Of a DNA stretch of 64,000 bases, positions 53,140-62,669 are shown one piece after another. The notes under the pieces are model-generated. The model was not told the DNA's origin. It saw only the letters and a list, made by a program, of their open reading frames with translations, and made no database searches. The stretch lies in assembly GCA_028821605.1 (NCBI GenBank), contig JAPPFM010000010.1:62001-126000 (forward strand), written 5' to 3'. Each line of letters starts with the position of its first letter. Position 1 is the stretch's first letter. This stretch comes from Candidatus Poribacteria bacterium. GTDB taxonomy: Bacteria > Poribacteria > WGA-4E > WGA-3G. The translations under genes were made by a program, and so were the position numbers.

Positions 53140-55701
53140 TTATTTTGCAATAAATAGAAAATCACTCCCAGGGGCATTTCGACCAAATTCGTCAAAACAC
53201 GGCGTTGGATCGCTGAGGTCCTCGAGGTAGGTTAAAATTTCCTTTATAGTTAAAACGTTATCGCGACCACCTTTGCTTCGTAGAGCCTCAAGCAGTGCTC
53301 GAACGAATAATGAATCGTCGGGAACCTGTTCCTTAGCCCCTGAAGTCAAATACCAGCGAGTTGTATATGTCAACTTTTGCTTAATATCTTCGCTGGAGAG
53401 TATTTCTGGCAAATTTTCCAATTCGCCACGCATGGCGAGCCGTTCATCAAATGTCCCACTATAGCAGGTATCCATTACCAAAAAGATGTGTTCACATGCC
53501 ATTCTGTCAATAATATCTCGGAAATGAGAGTGGGATAAATAACTCAACAGCCTGCCGCTATCGTTAGGACGTTGGGTATCTTGGGCGACAAGGTATCCTA
53601 TTTTAAATCCCTCGTTGAAGTAACCGTGTCCAGCAAAGAAGATGAGCAGCTGATCTTCGGGTGCATATTCTTTCTGCGCGTACCTATCTAATACCTCAAG
53701 TACTTCTGTCTCTGTCGGGTTTTCAATCAATTCAACTTGAAAGCCGTAGATCTGCTCCAAATCTTGCTTGATGTTTATCGCGTCAACACGCGGATATTGA
53801 AGTCCGAGCCAGTGATCATAAGTGTCCACGGCGAACAACAACGCGTAATCTTTTCGAGTCGGCGGTGGTGGTTCAACAGTTATTTCCTTAATTGATTGGT
53901 TGCTCCATGTGTCTATTGCTGTTACTCGAATGAGGTTGTTACCTTCAACCAATGAGACTGTTGTTTTGAACCTATTCTCTTTAACCTCTGCTCCTATGCC
54001 ATTCACCTTGACTTCAGCAATCCCACTTGGATCAGTAACTGTACCTGAAACAAGGACAGACTCGGCTATGATTATAGGCTGGAACCCACGCCGGTCGCTG
54101 TACTCCGGAGAGAGGATTTGAATCTCGGGTCCCTCGATATCTTCTCGATGGACCGTGAGGATGTTCGTGTCTATTTTATGCTGAGTATCAGTTGCGGTGA
54201 CATGGATCTCGTTTTCTCCAAAATCGAGTAGGATCGTTGCAGTGAATTCACCTACTTCCGAAACCATCATTTTCACATCGTTGACCCAAACTTCGGCAAT
54301 ACCCGCGTCATCGATGACACTGCCTTCAACAGTAAACTGCTCGGTAGTTACACGGACAGAATGTGATGTGGGCGAATGGATAACAATCTCAGGCGGTATT
54401 GGGACAATGGGTTTGGGTTTAGGTTCTTCACGAACGATGGTGAATCGGTGTGTCCCGGTGTTACTGTATACATCTGTTGCAGTGATACGGATTTCATTTT
54501 CGCCGTGATTGAGTGGTACTGTTCGTCTGAATACATCCACCTCTAAAATAGATGCTTCCTTACCATTAATCCATACATTGGCAATCCTGCTGTCGTCAGT
54601 AACGTTGACTTTAACCTGAACCTCCCTGGCAGTCGATTTCACGATACCTTCCATAGGCGAATGAATAACAATTTCAGGTGGCATGATATCTTGAAGTTGT
54701 GGCTTAAACCCGAAGTGGGAGAGATCCCAGAGTAAAACGGTGCGGTCCCTGCTACCGCTGGCAAGCATTCTGCCATCAGGCGAAAACGCAACAGAGGTTA
54801 CCCCACCGTGGTGTCTGATGAGCGTGGGAACCTCGCGATGATTGACAACATCCCACAGTTTAACAGTGTAATCAACACAAGCAGAGGCAAGTAATTTTCC
54901 ATCTGGCGAAAACGCTACTGCTTCAGCGTAAACATAGAGGTTGTTCCTAATTTCAAAGGTAGCGGAGTTTTCTCCAGAAGAGACCTTCCAGAGTTTGATA
55001 GTATTATCTCGACTTGCCGAAGCGAGTGTCTCACCATCTGGTGAAAATACAACGGCGTGAACGACACTACTGTGTCCAGAAAGGGTTTTGTGTAATTGCT
55101 GGTCCGCGACATCCCAGAGTTTGATAGTCTTGTCACGACTTGCTGATGCAACCAACTGTCCATTGGGTGAAAACGCAACGGATTCGACGATACTTTCGTG
55201 TCCAGGGAAAGTAGCGATATCGCGTTTTTGAGAGACATTCCATAACTTAACAGAACCCTCTTGATCTTCTCCACCGCTAACCAGCGTTTTCCCATCGGGT
55301 GAAAACGCGACTGACTCCACCCAACCGCCGTGTCTAAGAGAAATGCGTCTGCCTTCAGAAGAAACATGCCACAATCTCACATAGCCATCAAGACTTGTCG
55401 ATGCAAGCAATTTCCCATCGGGCGAAAACGCAACCGATGTCACCGATTTGCTATGTTCTATGAAAGTCTCGCGTTCACTTCTCTCGGCAATATTCCACAA
55501 TATAACGGCGTTATCATCACCACCGCTCGCGAGTAGTTTTCCATCGGGTGAAAATGCAATAGTATACACCGAAGCCCCGGGGCTAAATCGCGCTATCGCC
55601 CCATCAGGAAGGCGGTCAGTAGGTGCCTGTCCATCTGCAGCAGTGAGACTTGCCAGATACATCAGAAGTGTCGCATTGAAAAGGAAAATTTTTCGTTTCA
55701 T
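53140..55701 (-). CDS. Exported WD40-Ig-like-caspase (peptidase C14) protein
   Basis: An 853-residue protein. The signal peptide is residues 1-24. Seven WD40 repeats (about 35-335, core VAFSPDGKLLAS...IKLWD) make one propeller. Three Ig-like/bacterial beta-sandwich repeats (about 345-610) each open PPEIVIHSP or GPEIQILSP and end GENEIxxTATD. A C14 caspase domain follows from about residue 615, with the histidine in FFAGHGYF and the nucleophile in MDTCYSGTF. Both catalytic residues are present, so it should be an active cysteine protease, probably cleaving after basic or acidic residues. Being exported, it would act outside the cytoplasm. Confidence 0.9.
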   Translation of the reverse strand: MKRKIFLFNATLLMYLASLTAADGQAPTDRLPDGAIARFSPGASVYTIAFSPDGKLLASGGDDNAVILWNIAERSERETFIEHSKSVTSVAFSPDGKLLASTSLDGYVRLWHVSSEGRRISLRHGGWVESVAFSPDGKTLVSGGEDQEGSVKLWNVSQKRDIATFPGHESIVESVAFSPNGQLVASASRDKTIKLWDVADQQLHKTLSGHSSVVHAVVFSPDGETLASASRDNTIKLWKVSSGENSATFEIRNNLYVYAEAVAFSPDGKLLASACVDYTVKLWDVVNHREVPTLIRHHGGVTSVAFSPDGRMLASGSRDRTVLLWDLSHFGFKPQLQDIMPPEIVIHSPMEGIVKSTAREVQVKVNVTDDSRIANVWINGKEASILEVDVFRRTVPLNHGENEIRITATDVYSNTGTHRFTIVREEPKPKPIVPIPPEIVIHSPTSHSVRVTTEQFTVEGSVIDDAGIAEVWVNDVKMMVSEVGEFTATILLDFGENEIHVTATDTQHKIDTNILTVHREDIEGPEIQILSPEYSDRRGFQPIIIAESVLVSGTVTDPSGIAEVKVNGIGAEVKENRFKTTVSLVEGNNLIRVTAIDTWSNQSIKEITVEPPPPTRKDYALLFAVDTYDHWLGLQYPRVDAINIKQDLEQIYGFQVELIENPTETEVLEVLDRYAQKEYAPEDQLLIFFAGHGYFNEGFKIGYLVAQDTQRPNDSGRLLSYLSHSHFRDIIDRMACEHIFLVMDTCYSGTFDERLAMRGELENLPEILSSEDIKQKLTYTTRWYLTSGAKEQVPDDSLFVRALLEALRSKGGRDNVLTIKEILTYLEDLSDPTPCFDEFGRNAPGSDFLFIAK

Positions 55702-55845
55702 CGGATTAGCGTACTTTCATTACTAACCTGTGTATATACAGGTTATCGCTAAGGCGTATCAAAGATAGTCTGGGTATAGACAAATTTCATATTAATTATA
55801 CATAAGAGGGCGGATAAGTCAAGTCTTTTCGCGCGGGACAGTATT

Positions 55846-56922
55846 TCACTCTACAATGTAGAGTCTTTTCTTAATTTCCGAATGGGTTAAGTCGTTGGAT
55901 GCTTCAAAACGCAAAGTAACATGTACTTCTTGAGGTGCCATCTCTGAGTCCGTACTGAAACCTAATGATCTTGTTGCTGACGTTCCGGGCGCGATGTTAC
56001 CGAATTTTAGATTCCAATTGTTGAAGTGAGAGGTGGAACTGACCGTTATAACAGTGAATTCTGTCAGCGCGGTTTCGCTGGTATTTTTCAACGTGATTTT
56101 TAATGTTGCCTTTTCACCGGCGCGCAAACGGTTTTCAACCCACTGTGCGTTTATTTCGACTTGTGGTGTAGGGGAAGGATCGGGTTCAGGTGGAGAATCT
56201 GGTGGCGTAACGGAAAGGTTAGATAGAGACGGGATAATAATTCCTGAGACTGTGTAATGTTTGCTGTGCTTTTTTTTTCCTACTTGGGTAGAAGCTTGAA
56301 ACTGGAGTGATATAATATCCTGTGATTTAATATCTTGGAGGACTGAGTGATTCCCGAGTTTGTTCAAAAAATCCTTGATTTCAATATACTCAGTTCCGCT
56401 TACTGTTCTATAATCTATACCAATATTATCATAATCCAGAAGTTCAATACGGTATGGATGATCTATAAGAGGCTTTCTTTCAGTCCTTATGGCCTTTCGA
56501 TCAAATGGATATGAAAAAGCCCAGTAGAGTAGAATATCCGCTGGTACTCCAATCATCACCGCTTTTTCCCAGGGTTCTGAGCCGTACCAATCGAACGTAT
56601 CATCGGCAAAGGTGAATGTATAGTCGTGATCCCAATTATCATACAGAACCTTTCCCAAAAGGCCCAGGGAGGCGAGACCAACACCGAGATCGGTGAGGGT
56701 TATCCGAGGTTTATATATGGTATAAGGCTGATGTTCCAGAGTTACACTGAGGCTATGGTTTGTTACATTAAATCCGAGTTGAAAATCCAGATCCATCTTG
56801 GTTTTATTGGCTTTCTTAACTCCGTACCCAATCCGGGTTTCGGCGAACCGAACCACCGAGCACCCTGTGATATTTATTAGTATCAAAACCGTAAATGTGA
56901 ACACGGTTAAACTTTGTTTCAT
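55846..56922 (-). CDS. Lipoprotein with CARDB-like C-terminal domain
   Basis: A 358-residue protein. The lipobox NITGC at about residue 20 follows a hydrophobic stretch. The middle contains a hydrophobic segment (ADILLYWAFSYPF) and a KKANKTKMD region of unknown fold. A Pro/Ser linker (PPDSPPEPDPSPTP) precedes a C-terminal CARDB/NPCBM-associated-like beta-sandwich (GEKATLKITLKNTSETALTEFTVI, GNIAPGTSA). I prefer ATG at 56922, directly behind AGGAGG; GTG at 56928 overlaps that site. It lies 144 bp upstream of the caspase gene on the same strand. Confidence 0.75.
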   Translation of the reverse strand: MKQSLTVFTFTVLILINITGCSVVRFAETRIGYGVKKANKTKMDLDFQLGFNVTNHSLSVTLEHQPYTIYKPRITLTDLGVGLASLGLLGKVLYDNWDHDYTFTFADDTFDWYGSEPWEKAVMIGVPADILLYWAFSYPFDRKAIRTERKPLIDHPYRIELLDYDNIGIDYRTVSGTEYIEIKDFLNKLGNHSVLQDIKSQDIISLQFQASTQVGKKKHSKHYTVSGIIIPSLSNLSVTPPDSPPEPDPSPTPQVEINAQWVENRLRAGEKATLKITLKNTSETALTEFTVITVSSTSHFNNWNLKFGNIAPGTSATRSLGFSTDSEMAPQEVHVTLRFEASNDLTHSEIKKRLYIVE

Positions 56923-56946
56923 AGACACCTCCTTTTTTCTAGTGAA

Positions 56947-58104
56947 TTAACTGCGACTCGCCAGTTTATTTGAGAAGATACTGATTAACCCACCTAACAT
57001 CAAATACCCAAAAATGACTTCCAACGTAACGAGGAAACGCGCAGCGGTATTGTCCGCGACGATATCACCAAAACCGAGCGTTGTGAAGGTGACAACGCTA
57101 AAGTAGAAACAGTTCCAAAAGGTTAAAGGTTCACCGCTGTAAATACCCGTCGTCTGATGAAAGCGGGGCGACCAGTCCTGCATCCAAGTGGGTGTCCACG
57201 CTGGGAGGGGCATGTACGCAAGCGCGAACAGAAACGCGAAGAAGAGGGACCAGGATGCCCAGAGTACAAGACTCCGTCCATAGTCGGAGCTCCATCGCCA
57301 TAACTTTGCCAGTATAGGGTTTGCCTGATTGAACGCACGTGTGAACTGTTGATCGGCGACATACCGTTTAAAAAAAGGGTTCGCGACTTCGTCTACATGT
57401 CGGCTCTCCAGATAGAACGCGGTGGGACGATGCTGTTTTCTACTGAGTTTCGCTTTCACTGCATGAAGGAGTGTGTCTGGAATATACTGAACATCGCGGA
57501 AGGCAGCGACAGAGACAAATTGCGCGGCAGTAAAGTTGGCGGTGCCGAAAAATGTGGCGTTGTTAAACGCTGTCGCTTCAGGAAACCATGTGCCTGTGCA
57601 ATCGAGTATCCCTTGGAACAACGCACGCCGAAAATTGACTTCGATTAGGAAGTTAGCCTCATGAAAAATGGCGTTTTCGCTGAATTGTGTCCTGTGGAAG
57701 TCGGCGACGTTGTGAAATCTTGCCCGCCAAAAACTGGCACTTTTGTGGAAGACTGCACTATGAAAGTCAGCACGCCTCTGAAAGATAGCTTCGCGAAATG
57801 CGCACGGACCGTGTAAAATGGCTTCATCGAAGTCAAGATCTGCCTCAAAGAGGGAGCGACGAAAATTCACCTCTTCTTGGAAGACGACTGTCCGGAAATT
57901 AACGATGTTTTTAAACGTGCACCCGATGCAGGAAAGTTTCTTATTGAGAAGAATCCGGTGGTTTTCGTCCCGTTCCCATTCTCTAAAAAAGAAATCGACG
58001 ACCCCTTCAATCGTGCAATTCGTGAAAGTGACTGATGCAGCGTCGCTTTGTAATGCGTCAAGGAAGATTTGCGCTTTGATTGTTTCTCCGTGCTTCTCGT
58101 ACAT
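56947..58104 (-). CDS. Pentapeptide-repeat protein fused to a two-TM potassium channel
   Basis: A 385-residue membrane protein. Residues about 20-215 are pentapeptide-type repeats with the A(D/N)(L/F)xx pattern (NFRRSLFEADLDFDEAIL...ADFHSAVFHKSASFWRARF), predicted to form a right-handed quadrilateral helix. A membrane helix at about 277-300 is followed by a pore loop with the K+ selectivity signature TLGFGD near residues 342-347 and a second membrane helix to the end. This is a minimal Ion_trans_2 channel. It starts 43 bp after the upstream ATPase gene, so the two are probably cotranscribed. Confidence 0.87.
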   Translation of the reverse strand: MYEKHGETIKAQIFLDALQSDAASVTFTNCTIEGVVDFFFREWERDENHRILLNKKLSCIGCTFKNIVNFRTVVFQEEVNFRRSLFEADLDFDEAILHGPCAFREAIFQRRADFHSAVFHKSASFWRARFHNVADFHRTQFSENAIFHEANFLIEVNFRRALFQGILDCTGTWFPEATAFNNATFFGTANFTAAQFVSVAAFRDVQYIPDTLLHAVKAKLSRKQHRPTAFYLESRHVDEVANPFFKRYVADQQFTRAFNQANPILAKLWRWSSDYGRSLVLWASWSLFFAFLFALAYMPLPAWTPTWMQDWSPRFHQTTGIYSGEPLTFWNCFYFSVVTFTTLGFGDIVADNTAARFLVTLEVIFGYLMLGGLISIFSNKLASRS

Positions 58105-58147
58105 CTGTCTCTTTTACCTTGATTTTGTAGGGTGAGGTGGCGGGCAG

Positions 58148-59617
58148 TTAAAATTCCGTAAGAAGGTCCGCAAGCGGATTTTCGAGAACCGGTTCCTTTT
58201 CAGGTCGAACAATGGGATGACTTATCCCATCTTTGAGGTGATAGACTTCGACATCGTCGGGCGTTAACCAACATAACTTTGGGACGCGCGCTTCTATCTC
58301 AGCAGCATCCCCTGGATTCCTTTTTGACAGTTGTTCAGCGGTCAAGAGGTTGTTAAGAGCCGCCAAAAGATATGGACTATGGGTTGTCAGGACGATTTGG
58401 CTGTCAATGTGGTTTCGCATCAAGGCGATGATGTGCATGAGATGTTTCTGTGTTTTTGGGTGTAAATGGGCTTCCGGTTCTTCAATCACGCGAAAAATCA
58501 TTTCGTTGTAAAGCATGCTCATGAACACATCTTGTAGGATCCGGATGACGTTTTGCTGTCCTGTTGATGCGTGTTCTAAAAAAGTTGTATTCTCGCCGGT
58601 TGGGTGCGAAAAAAGCCGAGATTGGGAAATTTCGTCGATTGTTTCATATCTACTGTTTAAAATACGAGAAATTTTTTTCAGTAGGAATTCCATCATTGGT
58701 TTATCAATTTCATCTGATTCCTCCTCGATTCTCTGGTCAAAGAGATTCCGAAAGTTCTGTGTGCTGAAGGTATCCAGGAATTCCTCATTTTTTTCCAAAA
58801 AGCGTGCGATGAGATGAAGATTCGCGCGTGAACGGGTTGCAGCGCGCGTGTGAAGATCGCTTTTTATGCCACCATAAAAAATCCTTTTAAGGGCATCTGG
58901 GTAGTTGGCAGCAATATTTCTATCTGCAGGAATAAAAAGGCTGTCGCGATATTTACCGGCTAATTTCTCAGTGATGTCACTCATTCCGATCGCCATGTTC
59001 AGAATATAATAGAACCGATCGGCATTTTGGGTGTCTTGGGCGTTTTCTGAAGTTGTATCTGTTTGTACGGGTGAGTTGGTCTCTGTTAAGGCACTCTCGA
59101 GTTGTTTTAAGTTAACCTCTTTCAACTTCTCCAGTAAGTTGTAGCAGAGGCTTTCGACTTCGTCCATAACATCGGGTAACGCAATATGGAGCGTTTTCTC
59201 TTCGGTTAACGTCAGCCTGATGGTGCTTTCCCTTGTATAGTGGTAAGTGATTTCAAACGGTTTTGTGGCTTCCTCTTTTTCCTGAGTCGGTTTTTGTGTG
59301 GTAGGGTCTTTACTTTTCAGAACGGGTTTTGAGAACTCCTTGACATCACCAAAAAACTCTCGGAATTTGCGGGCAATTTGCGTCTGGAGTACCGTTGACA
59401 TTTCTTGTCCGGGGGTTTTCAGATATTCCGGCGGGTGTGTATTAATTTGTCTGAGGTGTTGGCGAAAATCGCGGATTAACTCTTGGAAAAGGTACAATAA
59501 CTTCGCGAGGACACTCTTCCCGCTGGCTGTTTCACCGATAAAAACCACTAAGGTTTTATCCATGTCGATCTCTGCTTCACGGATATTTATGAAGTTCTTG
59601 ACAACCAGTTTAGGCAT
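58148..59617 (-). CDS. AAA family ATPase (RecF/OLD-like), partner of the channel gene
   Basis: A 489-residue P-loop ATPase of the SMC/RecF type. Walker A GETASGKS lies at residues 28-35, a long helical insertion follows, then a signature-like ASTGQQNVIRIL, Walker B VIEEPEAHLHP and TTHSPYLLAAL, then a C-terminal tail. There is no nuclease domain. TGGAGG precedes the ATG. The next gene in the same direction is the pentapeptide-channel, so the pair looks like sensor ATPase plus membrane effector. A defence role is inference. Confidence 0.85.
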   Translation of the reverse strand: MPKLVVKNFINIREAEIDMDKTLVVFIGETASGKSVLAKLLYLFQELIRDFRQHLRQINTHPPEYLKTPGQEMSTVLQTQIARKFREFFGDVKEFSKPVLKSKDPTTQKPTQEKEEATKPFEITYHYTRESTIRLTLTEEKTLHIALPDVMDEVESLCYNLLEKLKEVNLKQLESALTETNSPVQTDTTSENAQDTQNADRFYYILNMAIGMSDITEKLAGKYRDSLFIPADRNIAANYPDALKRIFYGGIKSDLHTRAATRSRANLHLIARFLEKNEEFLDTFSTQNFRNLFDQRIEEESDEIDKPMMEFLLKKISRILNSRYETIDEISQSRLFSHPTGENTTFLEHASTGQQNVIRILQDVFMSMLYNEMIFRVIEEPEAHLHPKTQKHLMHIIALMRNHIDSQIVLTTHSPYLLAALNNLLTAEQLSKRNPGDAAEIEARVPKLCWLTPDDVEVYHLKDGISHPIVRPEKEPVLENPLADLLTEF

Positions 59618-59732
59618 GATACCTCCAGAAGAGTGAAGGTGTCGGATGCCGTTTGTAAATTAAGGTTGTAGTAGATTTCATAATTTATTTCGGTGTTGTT
59701 TCCGTGTTTGGTAGGGCGGGGTGACCCAGCCC

Positions 59733-60926
59733 TTACAGGATCTGTGTCCATCCTTTGCTTGTCCGAATTGCATCAATGGCGACTTGATAACGCCAGCCGT
59801 CCTGAAAAGTCAGATAGGATTCGTGTGGACGGTTCTCGATATCCGCGAGAAAATCCCGAACGAGTGCAGTCCACTTATTTTGGATGTCGTCGCCAATGCG
59901 GGGCAAGTCATCGATGTGTTGCTTTGGCACAGATAATTCCTTAGCAGTCTCATCAATATTTTTAGGTGTGATTTGCGAGTCCATATTATACAACGTAATC
60001 GGAGATAAGATATGTCTGCCTCCGCCGACGAGCGTTCCGCTACTACCGTAGAAATACCAGCCTCCGGTAGGTGTATGCGTCGGTACACCCGGATGTGTCC
60101 GCATGGTCACCAAGATTTTTTGTGGAGACTTCGTTTGGTTAGTGGTGTCGGTTGCCATCCAGAACAATGCCGAAAAATCACTCTCAGCATCGCAGACCCG
60201 CCATTCAAATTTGGATGCTTCTTCGACCGTAAGTTCTTTACGACTCCACACTCGAAAATCACGAATCTCTGGCACGACCGGTGCTTCCCTGATAAAGGTT
60301 CTGGCTTCACCGACAGCAGAAACAATTTTCATGCCTGTCATCCGTTCTAGCATACCGAGCTGATGTGTGAGTCCGTTGTTCAACACTCCGCCACCGTGCG
60401 CCAATGAGGTCATCCAATTCCACGGTTTTACCATCTTTGAAGAGGTTGCACTTGACATCCGACGCTTGTATCCAATATCAATCTCCTTTAGTGCGCCGAT
60501 GATTTTTTGCTGTGTCAGCAATTGGCGGACGTAAGCAACACTTGGATCGTATAGATGTGTCGCAGCAAAACCGTGTTTCAGTCCCGTGTCTTTGATGAGG
60601 TTGTAGATGTGTCCTGCTTCCTCTGCGGTGAGTGCTAAGGGTTTTTCACTGATGATATGGCATCCGAGTTCTACGGCAAGTTCGATGACCTCGGTCCGCA
60701 AAATCGCAGGTGTTGTGAGTGCAACGATATCCGGTTTGTGTTGCAACAGGCTTTCACGCCAATCGATTGAAGCTTCACCGACATCTAATCGAGAAGCAAC
60801 TTTTTGCACGACATCCGGTTTCCGGGCACAGATAGCTAAGACTTCAACACCGTAGTGTTGGAACGCTTTTGTGTGTCCTTCAGCCGACCAGCCGGCACCA
60901 ACAACAACTGCTTTTAATTTTTTCAT
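59733..60926 (-). CDS. Gfo/Idh/MocA family oxidoreductase
   Basis: A 397-residue NAD(P)-dependent oxidoreductase, longer than the two other paralogues. Rossmann motif VGAGWSAEGHTKAF, EKP motif in ISEKPLALTAEEAG near residue 97, and a C-terminal domain with GGGVLNNGLTHQLGML, where an N-H pair replaces the more usual D-x-x-x-H. AGGAATT precedes the ATG. It lies between the DUF1501 gene and the ATPase, all on the minus strand. Confidence 0.88.
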   Translation of the reverse strand: MKKLKAVVVGAGWSAEGHTKAFQHYGVEVLAICARKPDVVQKVASRLDVGEASIDWRESLLQHKPDIVALTTPAILRTEVIELAVELGCHIISEKPLALTAEEAGHIYNLIKDTGLKHGFAATHLYDPSVAYVRQLLTQQKIIGALKEIDIGYKRRMSSATSSKMVKPWNWMTSLAHGGGVLNNGLTHQLGMLERMTGMKIVSAVGEARTFIREAPVVPEIRDFRVWSRKELTVEEASKFEWRVCDAESDFSALFWMATDTTNQTKSPQKILVTMRTHPGVPTHTPTGGWYFYGSSGTLVGGGRHILSPITLYNMDSQITPKNIDETAKELSVPKQHIDDLPRIGDDIQNKWTALVRDFLADIENRPHESYLTFQDGWRYQVAIDAIRTSKGWTQIL

Positions 60927-61010
60927 CCAATTCCTAAGTTTTAATTGGCGTGCTTAAGAAGCAATATCTCCAAGCTCACCGATAGCATATCTACCATTTC
61001 TCAGCAAATA

Positions 61011-61030
61011 GGCGCGCCTGAAAGCGCGCC
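61011..61030 (-). terminator. GC-rich hairpin after the DUF1501 gene
   Basis: GGCGCGC and GCGCGCC arms (61011-61018 with 61024-61030) around a 6-base loop, 17 bases past the DUF1501 stop on the minus strand. The T-run after it is weak (TATTTG), so it may be bidirectional or only a pausing hairpin. Confidence 0.5.
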
Positions 61031-61046
61031 AAAATACTGTTTCGGA

Positions 61047-62525
61047 TTATGCCAAGAGTTCAGTGACAATACGTGCTTTTTCTTCAACGCCTGTCAATCG
61101 ATGGTCAAGCCCTTGGAATTTAAAGGTTAACCGCTCGTGGTCGATGCCGAGTAGGTGGAGAATTGTGGCATTGATATCCCGAACATGAACAGGATCTTTA
61201 ACGATATTGTAGCTGAAATCATCGGTTTCGCCGTGGACAACGCCACCCTTAATACCGCCGCCAGCCATCCAGCGTGTAAAGCATTTCGGATGGTGGTCGC
61301 GTCCGTAGTTGTCGGGCGTAAGCGTGCCTTGGCAGTAGACGGTTCGTCCGAATTCACCGCCCCAGACGACTAAGGTTTCGTCCAGCATCCCGCGCTGTTT
61401 CAAGTCTTGAACGAGTCCAGCCGAAGGTTGGTCAATGTCGCGCGCCTGATTACGGATGTTCGTGGGCAGCTGACCGTGTTGATCCCAACCGCGATGGAAG
61501 ATCTGTGCGAGACGGACATCACGCTCCATCATCCGGCGTGCGAGGATACAGCAATTGGCGAATGTGCCGGGAGTTTTGACTTCAGGTCCGTACATCTCCA
61601 AGACGTGCTCGGGTTCATCCGACAGATCGGCAAGTTCGGGAACACTTGTCTGCATGCGGAACGCCATTTCGTATTGAGAGATACGAGCGTGTGTTTCTGG
61701 ATCGCCTACTTCCTCATAAAGCTCCTTGTTGAGTTCAACGAGGGTGTCCAGCATCTGTTTCCTTGTTTTCTCGTTAACCCCTTCTGGATTCGAGAGGAAC
61801 AGCACCGGATCGCCTTGGCTCCGCAACAGCACGCCTTGGTGTTCCGATGGAAGGAAGCCAGATCCCCAGAGACGGTTATAGAGTGCTTGTGCACCCTTTG
61901 GACCGCTCCATGTCGCATTCATCACAATAAAGGCAGGTAGGTTCCTGTTTTCACTGCCGAGTCCATAGCTAAGCCACGCGCCGAGACTCGGTTTACCGGG
62001 ACTTTCATCACCCGTACAGAAGAAGGTGATCGCTGGATCGTGATTAATCGCCTCAGTGTGTACCGTCTTGATAATCGCAAGGTCTTTCGCCATTGATCCA
62101 GTATGCGGTAACAACTCGCTGATCCATACACCGTCGCCACCGTTGTCGTACTTCTTGAATTCAAATATAGAGGGGGCGATTGGGAACTTATCCTGTCCTG
62201 ATGTCATCGTTGTGAGACGTTGACCCATCCGGACGGATTCTGGGAGGTCGGTGTCAAACCATTTTCCCATATCCGGTTTGTAATCGTAGAGATCCAATTG
62301 GGACGGGGCACCGGACATGAATAAGTAGATAGCACGTTTCGCCTTCGGCGCAAAGTGTGGTAACTCTGGTAGACCTCCGAATCTCGGTTTCGCTTGGCTT
62401 TCGAGCGCATTGGCGACGACGTTGGGTAGCAGCGAGGCGAGTGCTGCACCACCGAGTCCTGACGCACATTTCCCGAAGAATTGGCGACGGGTTTCAAGTT
62501 TCAGATATTCCTTAATTGGGTCCAT
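61047..62525 (-). CDS. DUF1501 family protein with twin-arginine signal
   Basis: A 492-residue exported protein of the alkaline-phosphatase superfamily (sulfatase-like) family DUF1501. The twin-arginine signal TRRQFF followed by a hydrophobic stretch ([18 protein letters not shown]) is at residues 12-40. The body carries [33 protein letters not shown] and [16 protein letters not shown], with metal-binding candidate residues. In Planctomycetes and Poribacteria these genes normally lie beside a DUF1549/DUF1553 gene, as here (62670). AAGGAG precedes the ATG. The pair is thought to act on extracellular carbohydrate, unproven. Confidence 0.92.
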   Translation of the reverse strand: MDPIKEYLKLETRRQFFGKCASGLGGAALASLLPNVVANALESQAKPRFGGLPELPHFAPKAKRAIYLFMSGAPSQLDLYDYKPDMGKWFDTDLPESVRMGQRLTTMTSGQDKFPIAPSIFEFKKYDNGGDGVWISELLPHTGSMAKDLAIIKTVHTEAINHDPAITFFCTGDESPGKPSLGAWLSYGLGSENRNLPAFIVMNATWSGPKGAQALYNRLWGSGFLPSEHQGVLLRSQGDPVLFLSNPEGVNEKTRKQMLDTLVELNKELYEEVGDPETHARISQYEMAFRMQTSVPELADLSDEPEHVLEMYGPEVKTPGTFANCCILARRMMERDVRLAQIFHRGWDQHGQLPTNIRNQARDIDQPSAGLVQDLKQRGMLDETLVVWGGEFGRTVYCQGTLTPDNYGRDHHPKCFTRWMAGGGIKGGVVHGETDDFSYNIVKDPVHVRDINATILHLLGIDHERLTFKFQGLDHRLTGVEEKARIVTELLA

Positions 62526-62587
62526 TGTGTACTAACTCCTTGCGCGGTTACAAACCGCACTGACGCAAGCCGCGTGTGGGCTTGCGG

Positions 62588-62641
62588 TTAACCATCTACT
62601 CATCTCTGATACAATATTTAAATGCACGAGTAGATGGTTAA
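62588..62641. repeat. Inverted repeat between DUF1553 and DUF1501 genes
   Basis: TTAACCATCTACTC (62588-62601) and GAGTAGATGGTTAA (62628-62641), 14 bp perfect, 26-base loop. Two more hairpins lie just before it: GCGGTT/AACCGC at 62545-62558 and GCAAGCC/GGCTTGC at 62565-62585. The whole 144-bp gap is hairpin-forming. Confidence 0.8.
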
Positions 62642-62669
62642 AATGTAGAAGGGCAAGTGATATGTCCTG

